Positions 17,781-26,569 of a stretch of DNA of 54,876 nucleotides are shown one piece after another. Source of the DNA: Lentzea waywayandensis (lineage in GTDB: Bacteria; Actinomycetota; Actinomycetes; Mycobacteriales; Pseudonocardiaceae); contig NZ_FOYL01000026.1 in assembly GCF_900115955.1 (NCBI RefSeq), forward strand, positions 1 through 54,876. The letters run 5' to 3'. The position numbers and the translations under genes are program-made. Under the pieces are notes generated by a model. That model saw only the letters and a list, made by a program, of their open reading frames with translations, was not told where the DNA came from and did no database searches. Every line of letters starts with the position of its first letter. The stretch's first letter is position 1.

Positions 17781-19271
17781 GTGGGGGATCTGGCGCGCCG
17801 GGACGTGCTGTCCTGGCTGGGGAAAGGCGCACTCGGAGCGGTCGCGCTGGGCGCCGCGGGGCAACCCGCGATGGCGGCGAGCGGCGTGACCGTGCTGCGC
17901 GGGGCGACGCTCATCGACGGCACCGGCCGCGCGCCCGTCCGCGACGCGACCATCGTGCTGGCCGGCGACCGGATCCTGGCCGCCGGCCGCCACCGGGAGA
18001 TCCCGCGCGGCGTCCGGGTGATCGACGTGACCGGGAAGTACGTGATCCCCGGCCTGTGGGACATGCACACCCACGCGACGTTCTTGGAGAACACCGTCGC
18101 ACCGCTGCACGTCGTCCACGGCGTTACGGGCATCCGCGAGATGTGGGGTCAGCCCGAAACGCACGACACGCGCCGTCGCATCGAGTCCGGTGAGATCCTC
18201 GGCCCACGCATGGTGATCGCCAGCGCGATCGTGGACGGCCCCGGTTCCATCTGGCCGGGTTCGGACATCGTCCGCACGCCGCAGGAGGCCCGCGCCGCCG
18301 TGCGCAGGGCCAAGGACGGGGGAGCGGACTTCGTCAAGGTCTACTCGTTCCTGTCCCCGGAGTGCCACGCCGCCATCGCCGCGGAGGCCCGCAGGCTGCG
18401 GATCCCGTTCGCCGGCCACGTTCCGGCCCGCGTACCGGTCCAGGACGCCCTGGACCAGCACACCCACGAACACCTCTACAACCTGTTCACGTCCACTTCG
18501 GACAACGCCGACGCCCTCTACGCCCAGCTCCGCGCCATGCCCGACGACCCGGCCGACCCGAACTGGTGGGGCCGCCACGGAGGCCGCATCGAACGGGCCG
18601 CCGTCGCCACCCACTCGCCGGCCCGCGCCCGCAGGCTGTTCGCGGCCATGGTCGAGCAGGGCACCTGGCAGTCGCCGACGCTCTTCGTCGAACGGAACAT
18701 GTCCCGCTCACCCGAGACCATCGCGAACGACCCGGTGGCCCTCGAACGGATGCGCTACGTCCCGGTGGCGTTGCGCGCGCAGTGGCAGGCGATCATGTCC
18801 GGCCGCCCGACGCGCACGCCCGAGCAAGTGGCGGAACTGCAGAGGTTCGCCGACGCCCGCATGCGCCTGCTGCGAGAGATGCACGAGGCAGGAGTCGGTG
18901 TCGTCGCGGGCACGGACGCGGGGTTCGCCTACGTCTTCCCGGGCTTCTCCCTGCACGACGAGCTCGCGCTCCTGGTGCGGGCCGGACTCACACCGGGCCA
19001 GGCACTCCGGGCAGCCACCAGCGAGGCCGCGCGCTGCCTCGGCCTGGAGCAGGAGACGGGCACCCTCACGCCCGGCAAGCAGGCGGACCTGGTCGTGCTG
19101 GACGCGGACCCGTTGCGGGACATCACGAACGTCAGCCGCGTCCACGCCGTCGTCAGCCGGGGCCGCTACCTCGGCCCGGCCGACCGCACACGAATTCTCC
19201 AGGAGATCGAGGCCGCCGCCCAGGAGCCCGTCGAGGTCCCGGCAACGCCGATGGGGTGCTGCCCGCACTGA
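17781..19271 (+). CDS. exported amidohydrolase family protein
   Basis: 496 residues from the GTG at 17781, preceded by GGTGGAG. The N-terminus (LARRDVLSWLGKGALGAVAL) looks like a twin-arginine signal. The metal site is formed by WDMHTHATF (HxH near 95), the Lys in GGADFVKVYSF near 185, the His in FAGHVP near 212, DQHTHEHL and the Asp in GTDAGFAYVFPG. The C-terminal GTLTPGKQADLVVLDADPL closes the composite beta-sandwich, as in imidazolonepropionase-like amidohydrolases. It probably hydrolyses a cyclic amide, peptide or organophosphate-like substrate outside the cytoplasm. The exact reaction is unknown. Confidence 0.88.
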   Translation: MGDLARRDVLSWLGKGALGAVALGAAGQPAMAASGVTVLRGATLIDGTGRAPVRDATIVLAGDRILAAGRHREIPRGVRVIDVTGKYVIPGLWDMHTHATFLENTVAPLHVVHGVTGIREMWGQPETHDTRRRIESGEILGPRMVIASAIVDGPGSIWPGSDIVRTPQEARAAVRRAKDGGADFVKVYSFLSPECHAAIAAEARRLRIPFAGHVPARVPVQDALDQHTHEHLYNLFTSTSDNADALYAQLRAMPDDPADPNWWGRHGGRIERAAVATHSPARARRLFAAMVEQGTWQSPTLFVERNMSRSPETIANDPVALERMRYVPVALRAQWQAIMSGRPTRTPEQVAELQRFADARMRLLREMHEAGVGVVAGTDAGFAYVFPGFSLHDELALLVRAGLTPGQALRAATSEAARCLGLEQETGTLTPGKQADLVVLDADPLRDITNVSRVHAVVSRGRYLGPADRTRILQEIEAAAQEPVEVPATPMGCCPH

Positions 19272-19381
19272 TGTGGCCCGCGCCACCGTGATCGTCAGGA
19301 TCGCGTCAAGGTCGCCATCGCCGGTGTCAGGGTCTCGTCCGGGATCTGGGCACGGACCGCCGTCAGGCGTGTGCTGGACGC

Positions 19382-20692
19382 ATGACACTCGCCGAGTTGT
19401 TGCCCAGCATCGGATGCGCCACCGAACCGGTGCTGGAAGACGGTCTCTGGCCGGACGGCACGCGCCTCGCCGGCCAGGACCTGATCATCGGTGGACTCCC
19501 GGCCACGCAGCTGGCGGCCCGGTTCGGCACCCCGTGCCAGGTCCTGGACGAACGGACGGTCCGCGCCAGGGCACAGGCCTTCCGCGACGCCCTGCCGCGG
19601 GCGGAGGTCGTGTTCGCGGGCAAGTCGTTGCCCTGCCCCGAGGTCTACCGGTGGATGGCGCAGGAGGGCCTGTCCCTCGACGTGTCGTCGGCAGGGGAAC
19701 TCGCGCTGGCCAAGGCCGCGGGCTTCCCGGCGGAGCGGATCATCATGCACGGCAACGTGAAGACCGCCGAGGACCTGAAAGCCGCGCTGGAGTACGGGGT
19801 CTCCCGCATCGTCGTCGACTCGCTCGACGAGATCGCGCAGCTGGGTGCGTTGGCGACGCACGGCCAGGAGGTCATGATCCGGGTGACGCCCGGTGTCGAC
19901 GCCCACACGCACGCCAAGATCGCGACCGGCGTCGAGGACCAGAAGTTCGGCTTCTCGCTGGCGTCCGGCGCCGCCCTGGAAGCGATCCTGCGCGTGGTCG
20001 AGCAGCCGTCGCTGAAACTGGTGGGCCTGCACTGCCACATCGGCTCGCAGGTCAGGCACGTCGCGAGCTACGAGGAGGCCGTGCGGCGGATGGTCGGCCT
20101 CATCGCGTCCTGCGGCACCAGGATCGAGCAGCTCGACCTCGGCGGCGGCTTCTGCGCGCCGTACCTCCAGGGGGACAGGGACTTCGACCTCGCCGGGTTC
20201 GCGCACCGGATCACCGGCGCCCTCAACTACGAGTGCGCGCTTCACCGCGTAACGCCGCCGCGCCTCCTCATCGAGCCCGGACGGTCGATCGTCGCGAACG
20301 CCGGCGTGACCCTGTACCGGGTGTGCGCGGTCAAGGCCTCAGCGCGCACGTTCGTGGCCGTCGACGGCGGCATGAGCGACAACCCGCGTCCCGCCCTGTA
20401 CAGCGCCAAGTACGCGGTCCGCCTGGTCGGTCGCGGCGGGCAACCCAAGCCGGTGACGGTCGTCGGCCGGCACTGCGAGGCCGGCGACGTGCTGGCCGAG
20501 GACGTGCTGCTCCCGCGGGACGTCCACGCCGGAGACCTGCTCGCCGTGCCCGCGACGGGCGCCTACCACCACGCGCTGGCCTCGAACTACAACCAGGTGT
20601 GCCGGCCGCCGATCATCGCCGTCAGGGACGGGGTCGCGAGGCCGATCGTGCGCCGGGAGACCGAGGAGGACCTCCTGCGCCGATACCTTTGA
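19382..20692 (+). CDS. lysA: diaminopimelate decarboxylase-like PLP enzyme (fold type III)
   Basis: 436 residues. The Lys of FAGKSLPC near residue 81 is the PLP-binding lysine, followed by HGNVKT, the barrel motif GLHCHIGSQ, GGGFCAPY and EPGRSIV. The active-site Cys is in HCEAGDVL (CESGD in most DapDC) and the terminal tyrosine in GAYHHALASNYN. These are the diagnostic elements of DAP decarboxylase, the last step to lysine. The gene stands alone, with no lysine or peptidoglycan neighbours, so it may be a paralogue acting on another D-amino-acid centre. It begins 110 bp after the amidohydrolase. Confidence 0.85.
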   Translation: MTLAELLPSIGCATEPVLEDGLWPDGTRLAGQDLIIGGLPATQLAARFGTPCQVLDERTVRARAQAFRDALPRAEVVFAGKSLPCPEVYRWMAQEGLSLDVSSAGELALAKAAGFPAERIIMHGNVKTAEDLKAALEYGVSRIVVDSLDEIAQLGALATHGQEVMIRVTPGVDAHTHAKIATGVEDQKFGFSLASGAALEAILRVVEQPSLKLVGLHCHIGSQVRHVASYEEAVRRMVGLIASCGTRIEQLDLGGGFCAPYLQGDRDFDLAGFAHRITGALNYECALHRVTPPRLLIEPGRSIVANAGVTLYRVCAVKASARTFVAVDGGMSDNPRPALYSAKYAVRLVGRGGQPKPVTVVGRHCEAGDVLAEDVLLPRDVHAGDLLAVPATGAYHHALASNYNQVCRPPIIAVRDGVARPIVRRETEEDLLRRYL

Positions 20693-20736
20693 TCAAACCG
20701 CCGCCGAGTCGAACGTCTGTTCCCTAGAGTGGCGCG

Positions 20737-22017
20737 ATGCACTCGTACGCCTACGTCGCCGACTCCCGGCTGGACGAGACGCGGCGCGCCCTGGGACTGC
20801 AGACCTCCGGCGGCAGGGCGCCGAACCCGCGTTTCTTCACCGGTTTCCTGGGCGACTCGCAGCAGGCCGCCACGGCGTTGCTCGCCATCGCCAAGATCGC
20901 GGGCACCCGCTACTTCCAGCCCACCACCGAACGCCTGCGGGACCCGGTCGTCACCTGCAACGGCGACCGGCTGCGCTTCGAGTCGTTCTCGGGCTGCTGC
21001 GGCGTCTACGCGCGCCTGGACGTGCTGGGCGACGCCCTCGACGGCGAGGTCCACGACCGCGGCACCACGAACGTCGACGTCAACGAGCCGCTGCGCCGCG
21101 CCCTCGCCCGCGTGACGAAGGGCGACCCGCTGCACCTCACGGTCGGCCCCGACCAGGTCGAGGTCGGCACGCTCGACGGCGCGGTCGTGGAGAAGAAGGT
21201 CCCGCTGCCGCCGCGCTGGCTGCGGGGATTCGCCGAGACCCAGGTCCTCACCTCGAAGTTCGACCTGAAGGCCGAACTCGCTCCGATGGACGCGCAGCGG
21301 TTCCTCAAGACCCTTCCCAAGGGACGCGTGGCGGTGTGGGCGGTGCCCTCCGGGAAGTCGTTGCGCCTCAGCGGAACGGCCTCGGCCAACGCCGTGTGCC
21401 TGGCGGGCCCGAACCGCCTCGAGACCCTGATCCCGTTGCTGCGCTTCGCGAAGGCCGTCCGTCTCTACGGCCCACCCGCCGATGGCAAGCCGGTCGCGAG
21501 TGGCTGGGAGGTCGACCTCGGCTCGCAACGCCTGACGCTGGTCCTCTCACCCGAGGTGACCCGCGGCCTGTCCGGTGAGGGCGCCGTCCTCGACGGTCTC
21601 GCCGCAGGAGACGCCGACACCGACGCCGAACTGATCGGCGCCCTCCTCGACTTCGAACCCCGCGTGGACATCGCGGACCTCGCCGACCGCTCCGGACTCA
21701 CCCCCGCCAGGGTCAAGGACGCGCTGGCGCAGCTGGGCACGTCCGGGCGCGTGGGCTACGACCTCGCCGAAGCGTCGTACTTCCACCGCGAACTCCCGTA
21801 CGACGGCGTCGACATCCAGGCCATGAACCCCAGGCTGCGCAACGCGAAGGCGCTGGTCGAGCAGAACGCCGTCAGCTGGGACGGCGACACCGCGCTGGTC
21901 GGCGACTACCGCGTCAACGGCGAAGCGTGCACCTGCCAGTGGTGGGCCGAGTACCGCGGCGGGCGCGGCAAGTGCAAGCACGTGCTGGCCGCGGACATGG
22001 TCAGGGGCAAGGCGTGA
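20737..22017 (+). CDS. SWIM zinc finger family protein
   Basis: 426 residues. The C-terminal CTCQWWAEYRGGRGKCKH is the SWIM motif CxCx(n)CxH, predicted to bind Zn and contact DNA or protein. The upstream 350 residues contain a SWIM-associated domain and a helix-turn-helix-like stretch (VDIADLADRSGLTPARVKDAL near 310). The stop overlaps the GTG of the next gene by 4 bp, so both are translated together. Family members often sit beside HEAT-like DUF6493/DUF4132 or MoxR/VWA genes, but their function is not established. Confidence 0.85.
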   Translation: MHSYAYVADSRLDETRRALGLQTSGGRAPNPRFFTGFLGDSQQAATALLAIAKIAGTRYFQPTTERLRDPVVTCNGDRLRFESFSGCCGVYARLDVLGDALDGEVHDRGTTNVDVNEPLRRALARVTKGDPLHLTVGPDQVEVGTLDGAVVEKKVPLPPRWLRGFAETQVLTSKFDLKAELAPMDAQRFLKTLPKGRVAVWAVPSGKSLRLSGTASANAVCLAGPNRLETLIPLLRFAKAVRLYGPPADGKPVASGWEVDLGSQRLTLVLSPEVTRGLSGEGAVLDGLAAGDADTDAELIGALLDFEPRVDIADLADRSGLTPARVKDALAQLGTSGRVGYDLAEASYFHRELPYDGVDIQAMNPRLRNAKALVEQNAVSWDGDTALVGDYRVNGEACTCQWWAEYRGGRGKCKHVLAADMVRGKA

Positions 22018-24488
22018 GCTTCGACAGAATCCAGGCGCTGATCGAGTCGGACCAGCTGCTCGCGCTGGGGGAGGTGCTCAAGAGCCTCACCCCGGAGGAA
22101 CGCAAGGAACGGGCTGTCGACCTCGTCGCGTACGAGAAGAAGCGGCGGGCGTCCGGGCGGAACTGGGACCACCACCCGGCGATGCACATCGCGGGCATCG
22201 GACTGCTGCCGAACGCGTCCACGCTCACGCCGTGGCTGGTGCGCTACCGGATCTGGTGGCATCGCATGAGCCAGGAGAACGGCACGCTCGAGGCCCTGGA
22301 CGTGCTGCGGCAGCGCGACCCCGCGTGGCTGCCGGACCTGGTCACGCGGATCGCCACCAGAATGCCGACCCGCGAACCCGGCCGGCACGACCTGCTCAGG
22401 ATCGTGCTGGAGTTCTGCGGGGAGGATCCACCGAACTCCGACGGATTCCTGTTGGCGTTCATGGACTTCGGCGGCCACACCCGCTGGCGTCAGGCCTTCG
22501 ACGCGCTGATCCCGCGCATGCTGGAGGTCGTCGGAGCTGGGTCGATCTTCGCGAACACCTGGCAGTGGCCGCAGTTCTTGGAGGAGCGGGCGGATCGGCG
22601 GGTGCTCCTCGACGGCTGTCTCGCCAGGCTCCAGCAAGGCGGCAGCGCCAAGGAGATGGAGGGTTTCCTCGCACTGCACAAGATCCTCGACGTGACGCTG
22701 GACGAGACCGCCGAGCACGCACGGGATTACGTGGCGATGCTGCCCGACTCGCGGTCGGTGGTGGCCGCCCTCGCGCAGGACCGCCTGAAGGTGCTGGACG
22801 AGGCGGGGAGGCTCGACTTCGACCTGCTCGCCGACGCGAGCCGATGGGTGTTCGGCCGCACCGAGAAGAAGCTGATCCGTGCTCAGCTGACGTGGCTCGG
22901 CAAGCACGCGAAGTCCACTCCGGACGAGGTGGTTCTGGCCGTCGCGGAACTGTTCGCGCACGAGTCGGACGACGTGCGCGGCCAGGCGGTCAAGCTGATC
23001 GCCAAGCACCAAGCGACGATCAGCGACGCTACGAGAACCGAACTGCTGGTGCTGGCCGAGCAGCTGCCGTCCGACCTCGCCGCCCAGCTCGGCGTCGAGA
23101 CCGTCGCGGAGGAGGCTGCCGAGCTCGCACCGTTCGCGCCGCGCGCCTGGCCGGAACCGATCGCCACGCTCGACGAGCTGACCGGCGAAGTGAGGGCGTT
23201 GTTCGGCCGCAACACCGCCTACCTCGACCCGGTCACCGTCGAACGGATCGTCGAAGCGGTGGTCAGGTTCGCCTGGCAGGACCGGGAAGCCGTCGCGATC
23301 GCGTTCGGGCCGATCTACGACAAGTACCCGTGGATCCGGCACCGCCTCAACCTGCAGGCCTACCTCGACAGACCGTCGCCGGACTGCCGGTCGATGTTGT
23401 TCTCGATCATCGCCGCCGTGCCCGCGCCCGCGGAGCCGCTCGGCCAGATGAACCGGCTGACACCGGCGCTGAAGGTCGCTGAGCCGGGCACACCCAGCCA
23501 GTACCTCGCCAAGCGGCTGCGCGAGATCGCCAGAGGGCTGGTCAGGTCACCGCGCCCGTTCCTGGTGTCCACTCCCACCGAGATGTCCGGCCTGCTCGAT
23601 CCGGGAGCGCTCCTCGAACGGCTCGCGAAAGCCGAGGCGGAGGAGTGGGAACCGTGGCCGCAGGATCTGAAGCAGGCCTGCCGCCGGCTGCCGCGCGGCA
23701 CCGGGCCCGAGGACTTCGCGTCGCTGCGTGGCACCGCGGGATCGCTGCTGCGCGAGTGGCTCACCGGCGTCGCCGATCCGGTCGTGGAACTGGTGGAACG
23801 CACCCGTTCGACGCCCAACGGCTACATCGCGCCGCCGCGGGTGGAGAAGCGGCTGTTGGTGACGGTGGCGCCCGTCCTACCTGCCCCGGAGCGGTACTGG
23901 TACGGGTACAGCGACTGGGAGGCCATGCTCCCGTGCTGGCCTGCGCTTCTGCCCGCGCAACGCGAGGTCGTCGCCGCACACCTGGTGCCGCACCTCGCGA
24001 GCCGTTGCGAATCGAAGGGCGACGACGGCGCGCTGCTCCCGGCGCTCGCCGAGACACAAGGCCCGATCGGCATCGCCACACATCTGGCCCTCGCGTACGG
24101 GCTCGGCGCCGAGGCGACGGTCGCCCGCGCCCACGCCGTTGACGCCCTGCTGATCCTCGCGGCCCGCGACCAGTTCGACGGCAAGGCATTGGGCGAGGTC
24201 GTCGGCCTGCTGCTGGAACGCGGTGATCTCGCGCTGAACCGTGTGGTCCCGTGCCTGCGCGACACGGCCAGGTCCGGCGCCGCGGCCCAGGTCTGGGACC
24301 TGCTGGTGACCGCGTTGCCGAAGGCCTGGTCGCACAACAGGGTCGCGGAACTGGTCGAGCTGGCGGTCGAACTGGCCCAGCAGCTCAAGCCGGGCGGCAC
24401 CGTGGACGGCCTCGCGGAGGTGGCGGCCCGCAAGGGTTCCAGCAAGTCCGTCGTCCAGGCGAGGCGGCTGGTGAGCGCGCTAGGCTGA
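22014..24488 (+). CDS. DUF6493-like large helical-repeat protein
   Basis: 824 residues from the GTG at 22014 (MSFDRIQALIESDQLLALG), coupled to the SWIM gene by a GTGA overlap. Almost wholly alpha-helical, with HEAT-like repeats around 290-400 (LTWLGKHAKSTPDEVVLAVA) and again in the last 150 residues. RYWYGYSDWEAMLPCWPALLP near 625-645 is a conserved aromatic patch in this family. There is no enzyme motif, signal or membrane helix. Assignment to DUF6493 is from general resemblance and from its SWIM neighbour. It is likely a scaffold working with the SWIM protein (inference). Confidence 0.75.
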   Translation: MSFDRIQALIESDQLLALGEVLKSLTPEERKERAVDLVAYEKKRRASGRNWDHHPAMHIAGIGLLPNASTLTPWLVRYRIWWHRMSQENGTLEALDVLRQRDPAWLPDLVTRIATRMPTREPGRHDLLRIVLEFCGEDPPNSDGFLLAFMDFGGHTRWRQAFDALIPRMLEVVGAGSIFANTWQWPQFLEERADRRVLLDGCLARLQQGGSAKEMEGFLALHKILDVTLDETAEHARDYVAMLPDSRSVVAALAQDRLKVLDEAGRLDFDLLADASRWVFGRTEKKLIRAQLTWLGKHAKSTPDEVVLAVAELFAHESDDVRGQAVKLIAKHQATISDATRTELLVLAEQLPSDLAAQLGVETVAEEAAELAPFAPRAWPEPIATLDELTGEVRALFGRNTAYLDPVTVERIVEAVVRFAWQDREAVAIAFGPIYDKYPWIRHRLNLQAYLDRPSPDCRSMLFSIIAAVPAPAEPLGQMNRLTPALKVAEPGTPSQYLAKRLREIARGLVRSPRPFLVSTPTEMSGLLDPGALLERLAKAEAEEWEPWPQDLKQACRRLPRGTGPEDFASLRGTAGSLLREWLTGVADPVVELVERTRSTPNGYIAPPRVEKRLLVTVAPVLPAPERYWYGYSDWEAMLPCWPALLPAQREVVAAHLVPHLASRCESKGDDGALLPALAETQGPIGIATHLALAYGLGAEATVARAHAVDALLILAARDQFDGKALGEVVGLLLERGDLALNRVVPCLRDTARSGAAAQVWDLLVTALPKAWSHNRVAELVELAVELAQQLKPGGTVDGLAEVAARKGSSKSVVQARRLVSALG

Positions 24489-24493
24489 GTCGC

Positions 24494-24796
24494 ATGGACT
24501 TGGGCGTCGTCGTCGCGGAACGACAGATCGAGGGCAAGGCACCGGACGGATCATCCTTCGAGGTGGTGATCCGGTTCGGTGCCCCGCGCCCGGACCCGTT
24601 GAGCGACAACGGTGACTGGGAGTGTCCACATCAGATCGGTGACGACGAGGTCGCTGCCGCGTACGGCGTGGACTCGTTGCAGGCCTTGCTGCTCAGCGTC
24701 TACGCCGTGCGGATCAAACTGGCCGAGTCGGGCGCGACCCTGGACTGGCTGGGCATGCCCGAACTCGGCCTGACCGTCGCGCCCGCGCTCAGCTAG
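24494..24796 (+). CDS. small conserved protein (DUF6968-like)
   Basis: 100 residues from the ATG at 24494, 5 bp after the DUF6493 stop. The pattern is an early strand (VVVAERQIEG), PDGSSFEVVIRFGAPRPD, then GDWECPHQIGDD and a helix VDSLQALLLSVYAVRIKL, as in DUF6968 proteins. Function unknown. Being third in the run, it may belong to the SWIM module. Its last 8 bp overlap the convergent sphingomyelinase gene. Confidence 0.75.
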   Translation: MDLGVVVAERQIEGKAPDGSSFEVVIRFGAPRPDPLSDNGDWECPHQIGDDEVAAAYGVDSLQALLLSVYAVRIKLAESGATLDWLGMPELGLTVAPALS

Positions 24797-25715
24797 CGAA
24801 CACGGGGTAGTGGTCGGAGAAGTCGTTGAAGGTGTACTTGCGCCCCCACGACCAGATCGACCACTCAGGACTCTTCACGCGCCGGGTCTCGTTGCGCAGC
24901 AACGGTCCCTGGATCGTCAGCACGTAGTCGAGGTGCTCTGAGGCGTACTCCGGCCCGTACTGGTCGCGGCACACGCTGTTGTCCGCGCAGTCCCACGAGA
25001 ACGGGTGCCCGCCCACCTCAGGCGTCTGCGCGCCCAACTCCGCGACCATCTGCGGGAACTCGGCGCTCGCCTTGACCACGTTCAGGTCGCCCGCCACGTA
25101 CACCGGCTCGGCCGCGGGGATGTTCCGCGCTGCCAGGAACGCCTTGATCTCGGCCCGCTGCTTCGCCCGGTAGCCGCCCGGCGCGCTGGTGCAGGTCGAG
25201 TCCTCGGCCTGCATGTGCGTTCCGATGACGTGCAGCGGCCCGGTCGGCGCCTCGATCCGCACGTAGGCGAACCCCTTGTTGGAGAACCAGTCCGCGCCGC
25301 AGCCGTCCCGGTAGACGTGCTGGACCCGCGTGGTGATCGGCCACCGGCTCAGCACCGCGACACCGCCGTCCTCCGGCGTCGAGTCGCTGTACCTGCCGCT
25401 CGTCACGTCCCACCCGGCCCGGCTGCGGCCCAGTACCGGCGTCTGGTGCGGGTAGGTGTCGCGCAGGTTCGTCAGCAGCCGGTCCGAGGCGGCGTTGTCG
25501 AAGGCCTCGTTGAGCACGACGACGTCCTGGCCGTTCAGCACGCCGGTGCTGTCGATCAGGTCGGCGCGGGCGACCTGTCCCCAGTTCGGGTAGAGGTTCC
25601 GCGACAGCATGAAGACGTTGTAGGTGGCGATCTTCGGGGCAGCGGGGGCCGCGACCGCCGGGGTGGCGACCGAGATCGTCAGCGCGACGGCGGCGGCGAG
25701 CGTGATCAGGCGCAT
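24789..25715 (-). CDS. secreted sphingomyelin phosphodiesterase (neutral sphingomyelinase, EEP fold)
   Basis: 308 residues with a Sec signal peptide (AAAVALTISVATPAVAAPAAP). The endonuclease/exonuclease/phosphatase fold is shown by KIATYNVFML, the metal-binding Glu in VVLNEAFDN, the active His in VIGTHMQAED, GDLNVVKAS, EHLDYVL and the final SDHYPVF. NEAFD, HMQAED and SDHYPV are shared with bacterial SMases such as those of Bacillus and Streptomyces. It would cleave sphingomyelin to ceramide and phosphocholine, or a related phospholipid. Alone, and convergent with the DUF6968-like gene. Confidence 0.87.
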   Translation of the reverse strand: MRLITLAAAVALTISVATPAVAAPAAPKIATYNVFMLSRNLYPNWGQVARADLIDSTGVLNGQDVVVLNEAFDNAASDRLLTNLRDTYPHQTPVLGRSRAGWDVTSGRYSDSTPEDGGVAVLSRWPITTRVQHVYRDGCGADWFSNKGFAYVRIEAPTGPLHVIGTHMQAEDSTCTSAPGGYRAKQRAEIKAFLAARNIPAAEPVYVAGDLNVVKASAEFPQMVAELGAQTPEVGGHPFSWDCADNSVCRDQYGPEYASEHLDYVLTIQGPLLRNETRRVKSPEWSIWSWGRKYTFNDFSDHYPVFAS

Positions 25716-25802
25716 GAAGCCCGATGGTGACGGACGTGAAAGTCTTTCACAACCGCCTGGGGGTGACCCGAAGGTGTCGTATCGATTAAGAGTCGATGCG
25801 GC

Positions 25803-26492
25803 TCAGCGCAGGCGATCGAGGTCCGCGCCCGACTTGTCGACCAGCGCCTTCATGGCCTCGTAGGCGGCTTCGGGGTCGCGCGCCGCGACCGCGTCCAGCA
25901 CCGCCCGATGCGACGGAACCGGATCGTCGTCCACGCTCCCGTGCACAAGCTTGTCCCGCTCCGCCAGCCCGATCGCGATGATCCGCTCGACCTGGGTCAG
26001 GAACGCGTTGTGCGTGGCCGCCATCAGCAGCCGGTGGAACTCGAGGTCCGCCCGGACGGTCGCGGCGAGGTCGCGCGCGGAGGCCATCCGGTCGACGGCC
26101 CCGCCGAGGGCCTCGATGTCGGCGGCCGAGGCGCGTTCGGCGGCCAGGCGGGCGGCGGCGGGTTCGACGATCACGCGCATCTCGGTGAGTTCGTCGAACA
26201 GGCTGTGGTCGGTGTTGCCGGCCTGGGTCTGCCAGCGCATCACGTCGGTGTCGAGGAGGTTCCACGACGAGCGCGGTTGCACGAACGTGCCGCGCTTCTG
26301 CCTGGCGTCGATCATGCCCTTGGCAGAGAGGACCTTCAGGGCCTCGCGCAGCGCGGTCAGCGACACGTCGAGTTCCTCGCGCAGCGCCGGGAGGTCGAGG
26401 GTGTCGCCCTCGCCGATCTCGCCGGCGAGGATCCGGCCCGCCAGCGCCTCGACGGTCTGGCCGTGCACGCCACGAAGCCGCTTCTCGCTCAT
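25803..26492 (-). CDS. dgoR: DgoR-like GntR/FadR family repressor
   Basis: 229 residues, the same length as E. coli DgoR. An N-terminal GntR winged helix (about 10-75, with ALREELDVSLTALREALKVL) is followed by the linker SSWNLLDTDVMRW, very close to the QWNYLDTDVLQW of DgoR. The FCD effector domain follows, with metal-binding Asp and His positions (ADLEFHRLL, and HRAVLDAV near the end). DgoR responds to D-galactonate. Here it is divergent from an alpha-galactoside operon containing dgoA and dgoD homologues, so galactonate or galactose derivatives are the likely inducer. Its promoter overlaps the shared operator. Confidence 0.85.
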   Translation of the reverse strand: MSEKRLRGVHGQTVEALAGRILAGEIGEGDTLDLPALREELDVSLTALREALKVLSAKGMIDARQKRGTFVQPRSSWNLLDTDVMRWQTQAGNTDHSLFDELTEMRVIVEPAAARLAAERASAADIEALGGAVDRMASARDLAATVRADLEFHRLLMAATHNAFLTQVERIIAIGLAERDKLVHGSVDDDPVPSHRAVLDAVAARDPEAAYEAMKALVDKSGADLDRLR

Positions 26493-26514
26493 GAGGTCAG
26501 AGCATACGGCACAT

Positions 26515-26539
26515 CATAAATTATGAATTATTCTTGACA
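26515..26539. promoter_or_regulatory. DgoR-type operator/promoter copy 1 (divergent gntR - binding protein gene)
   Basis: The 25-bp element begins CATAAATTATGAATTATTC and ends TTGACA. It differs at one base from the element at 32041-32065. The core ATAA-N8-TTAT is an imperfect palindrome in AT-rich DNA that stands out from the GC-rich surroundings. A TATGAT hexamer on the minus strand (26513-26518) could be the regulator -10, and TTGACA a plus-strand -35. No ribosome site precedes the ATG at 26570, so that message may be leaderless. Confidence 0.75.
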
Positions 26540-26569
26540 TGATCATGACCTGAGCGCAATCTGTCCGCC

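Noticed and set aside
19272..19381. Possible small gene between amidohydrolase and lysA
   Set aside because: No frame has a ribosome site or recognisable peptide; treated as intergenic.
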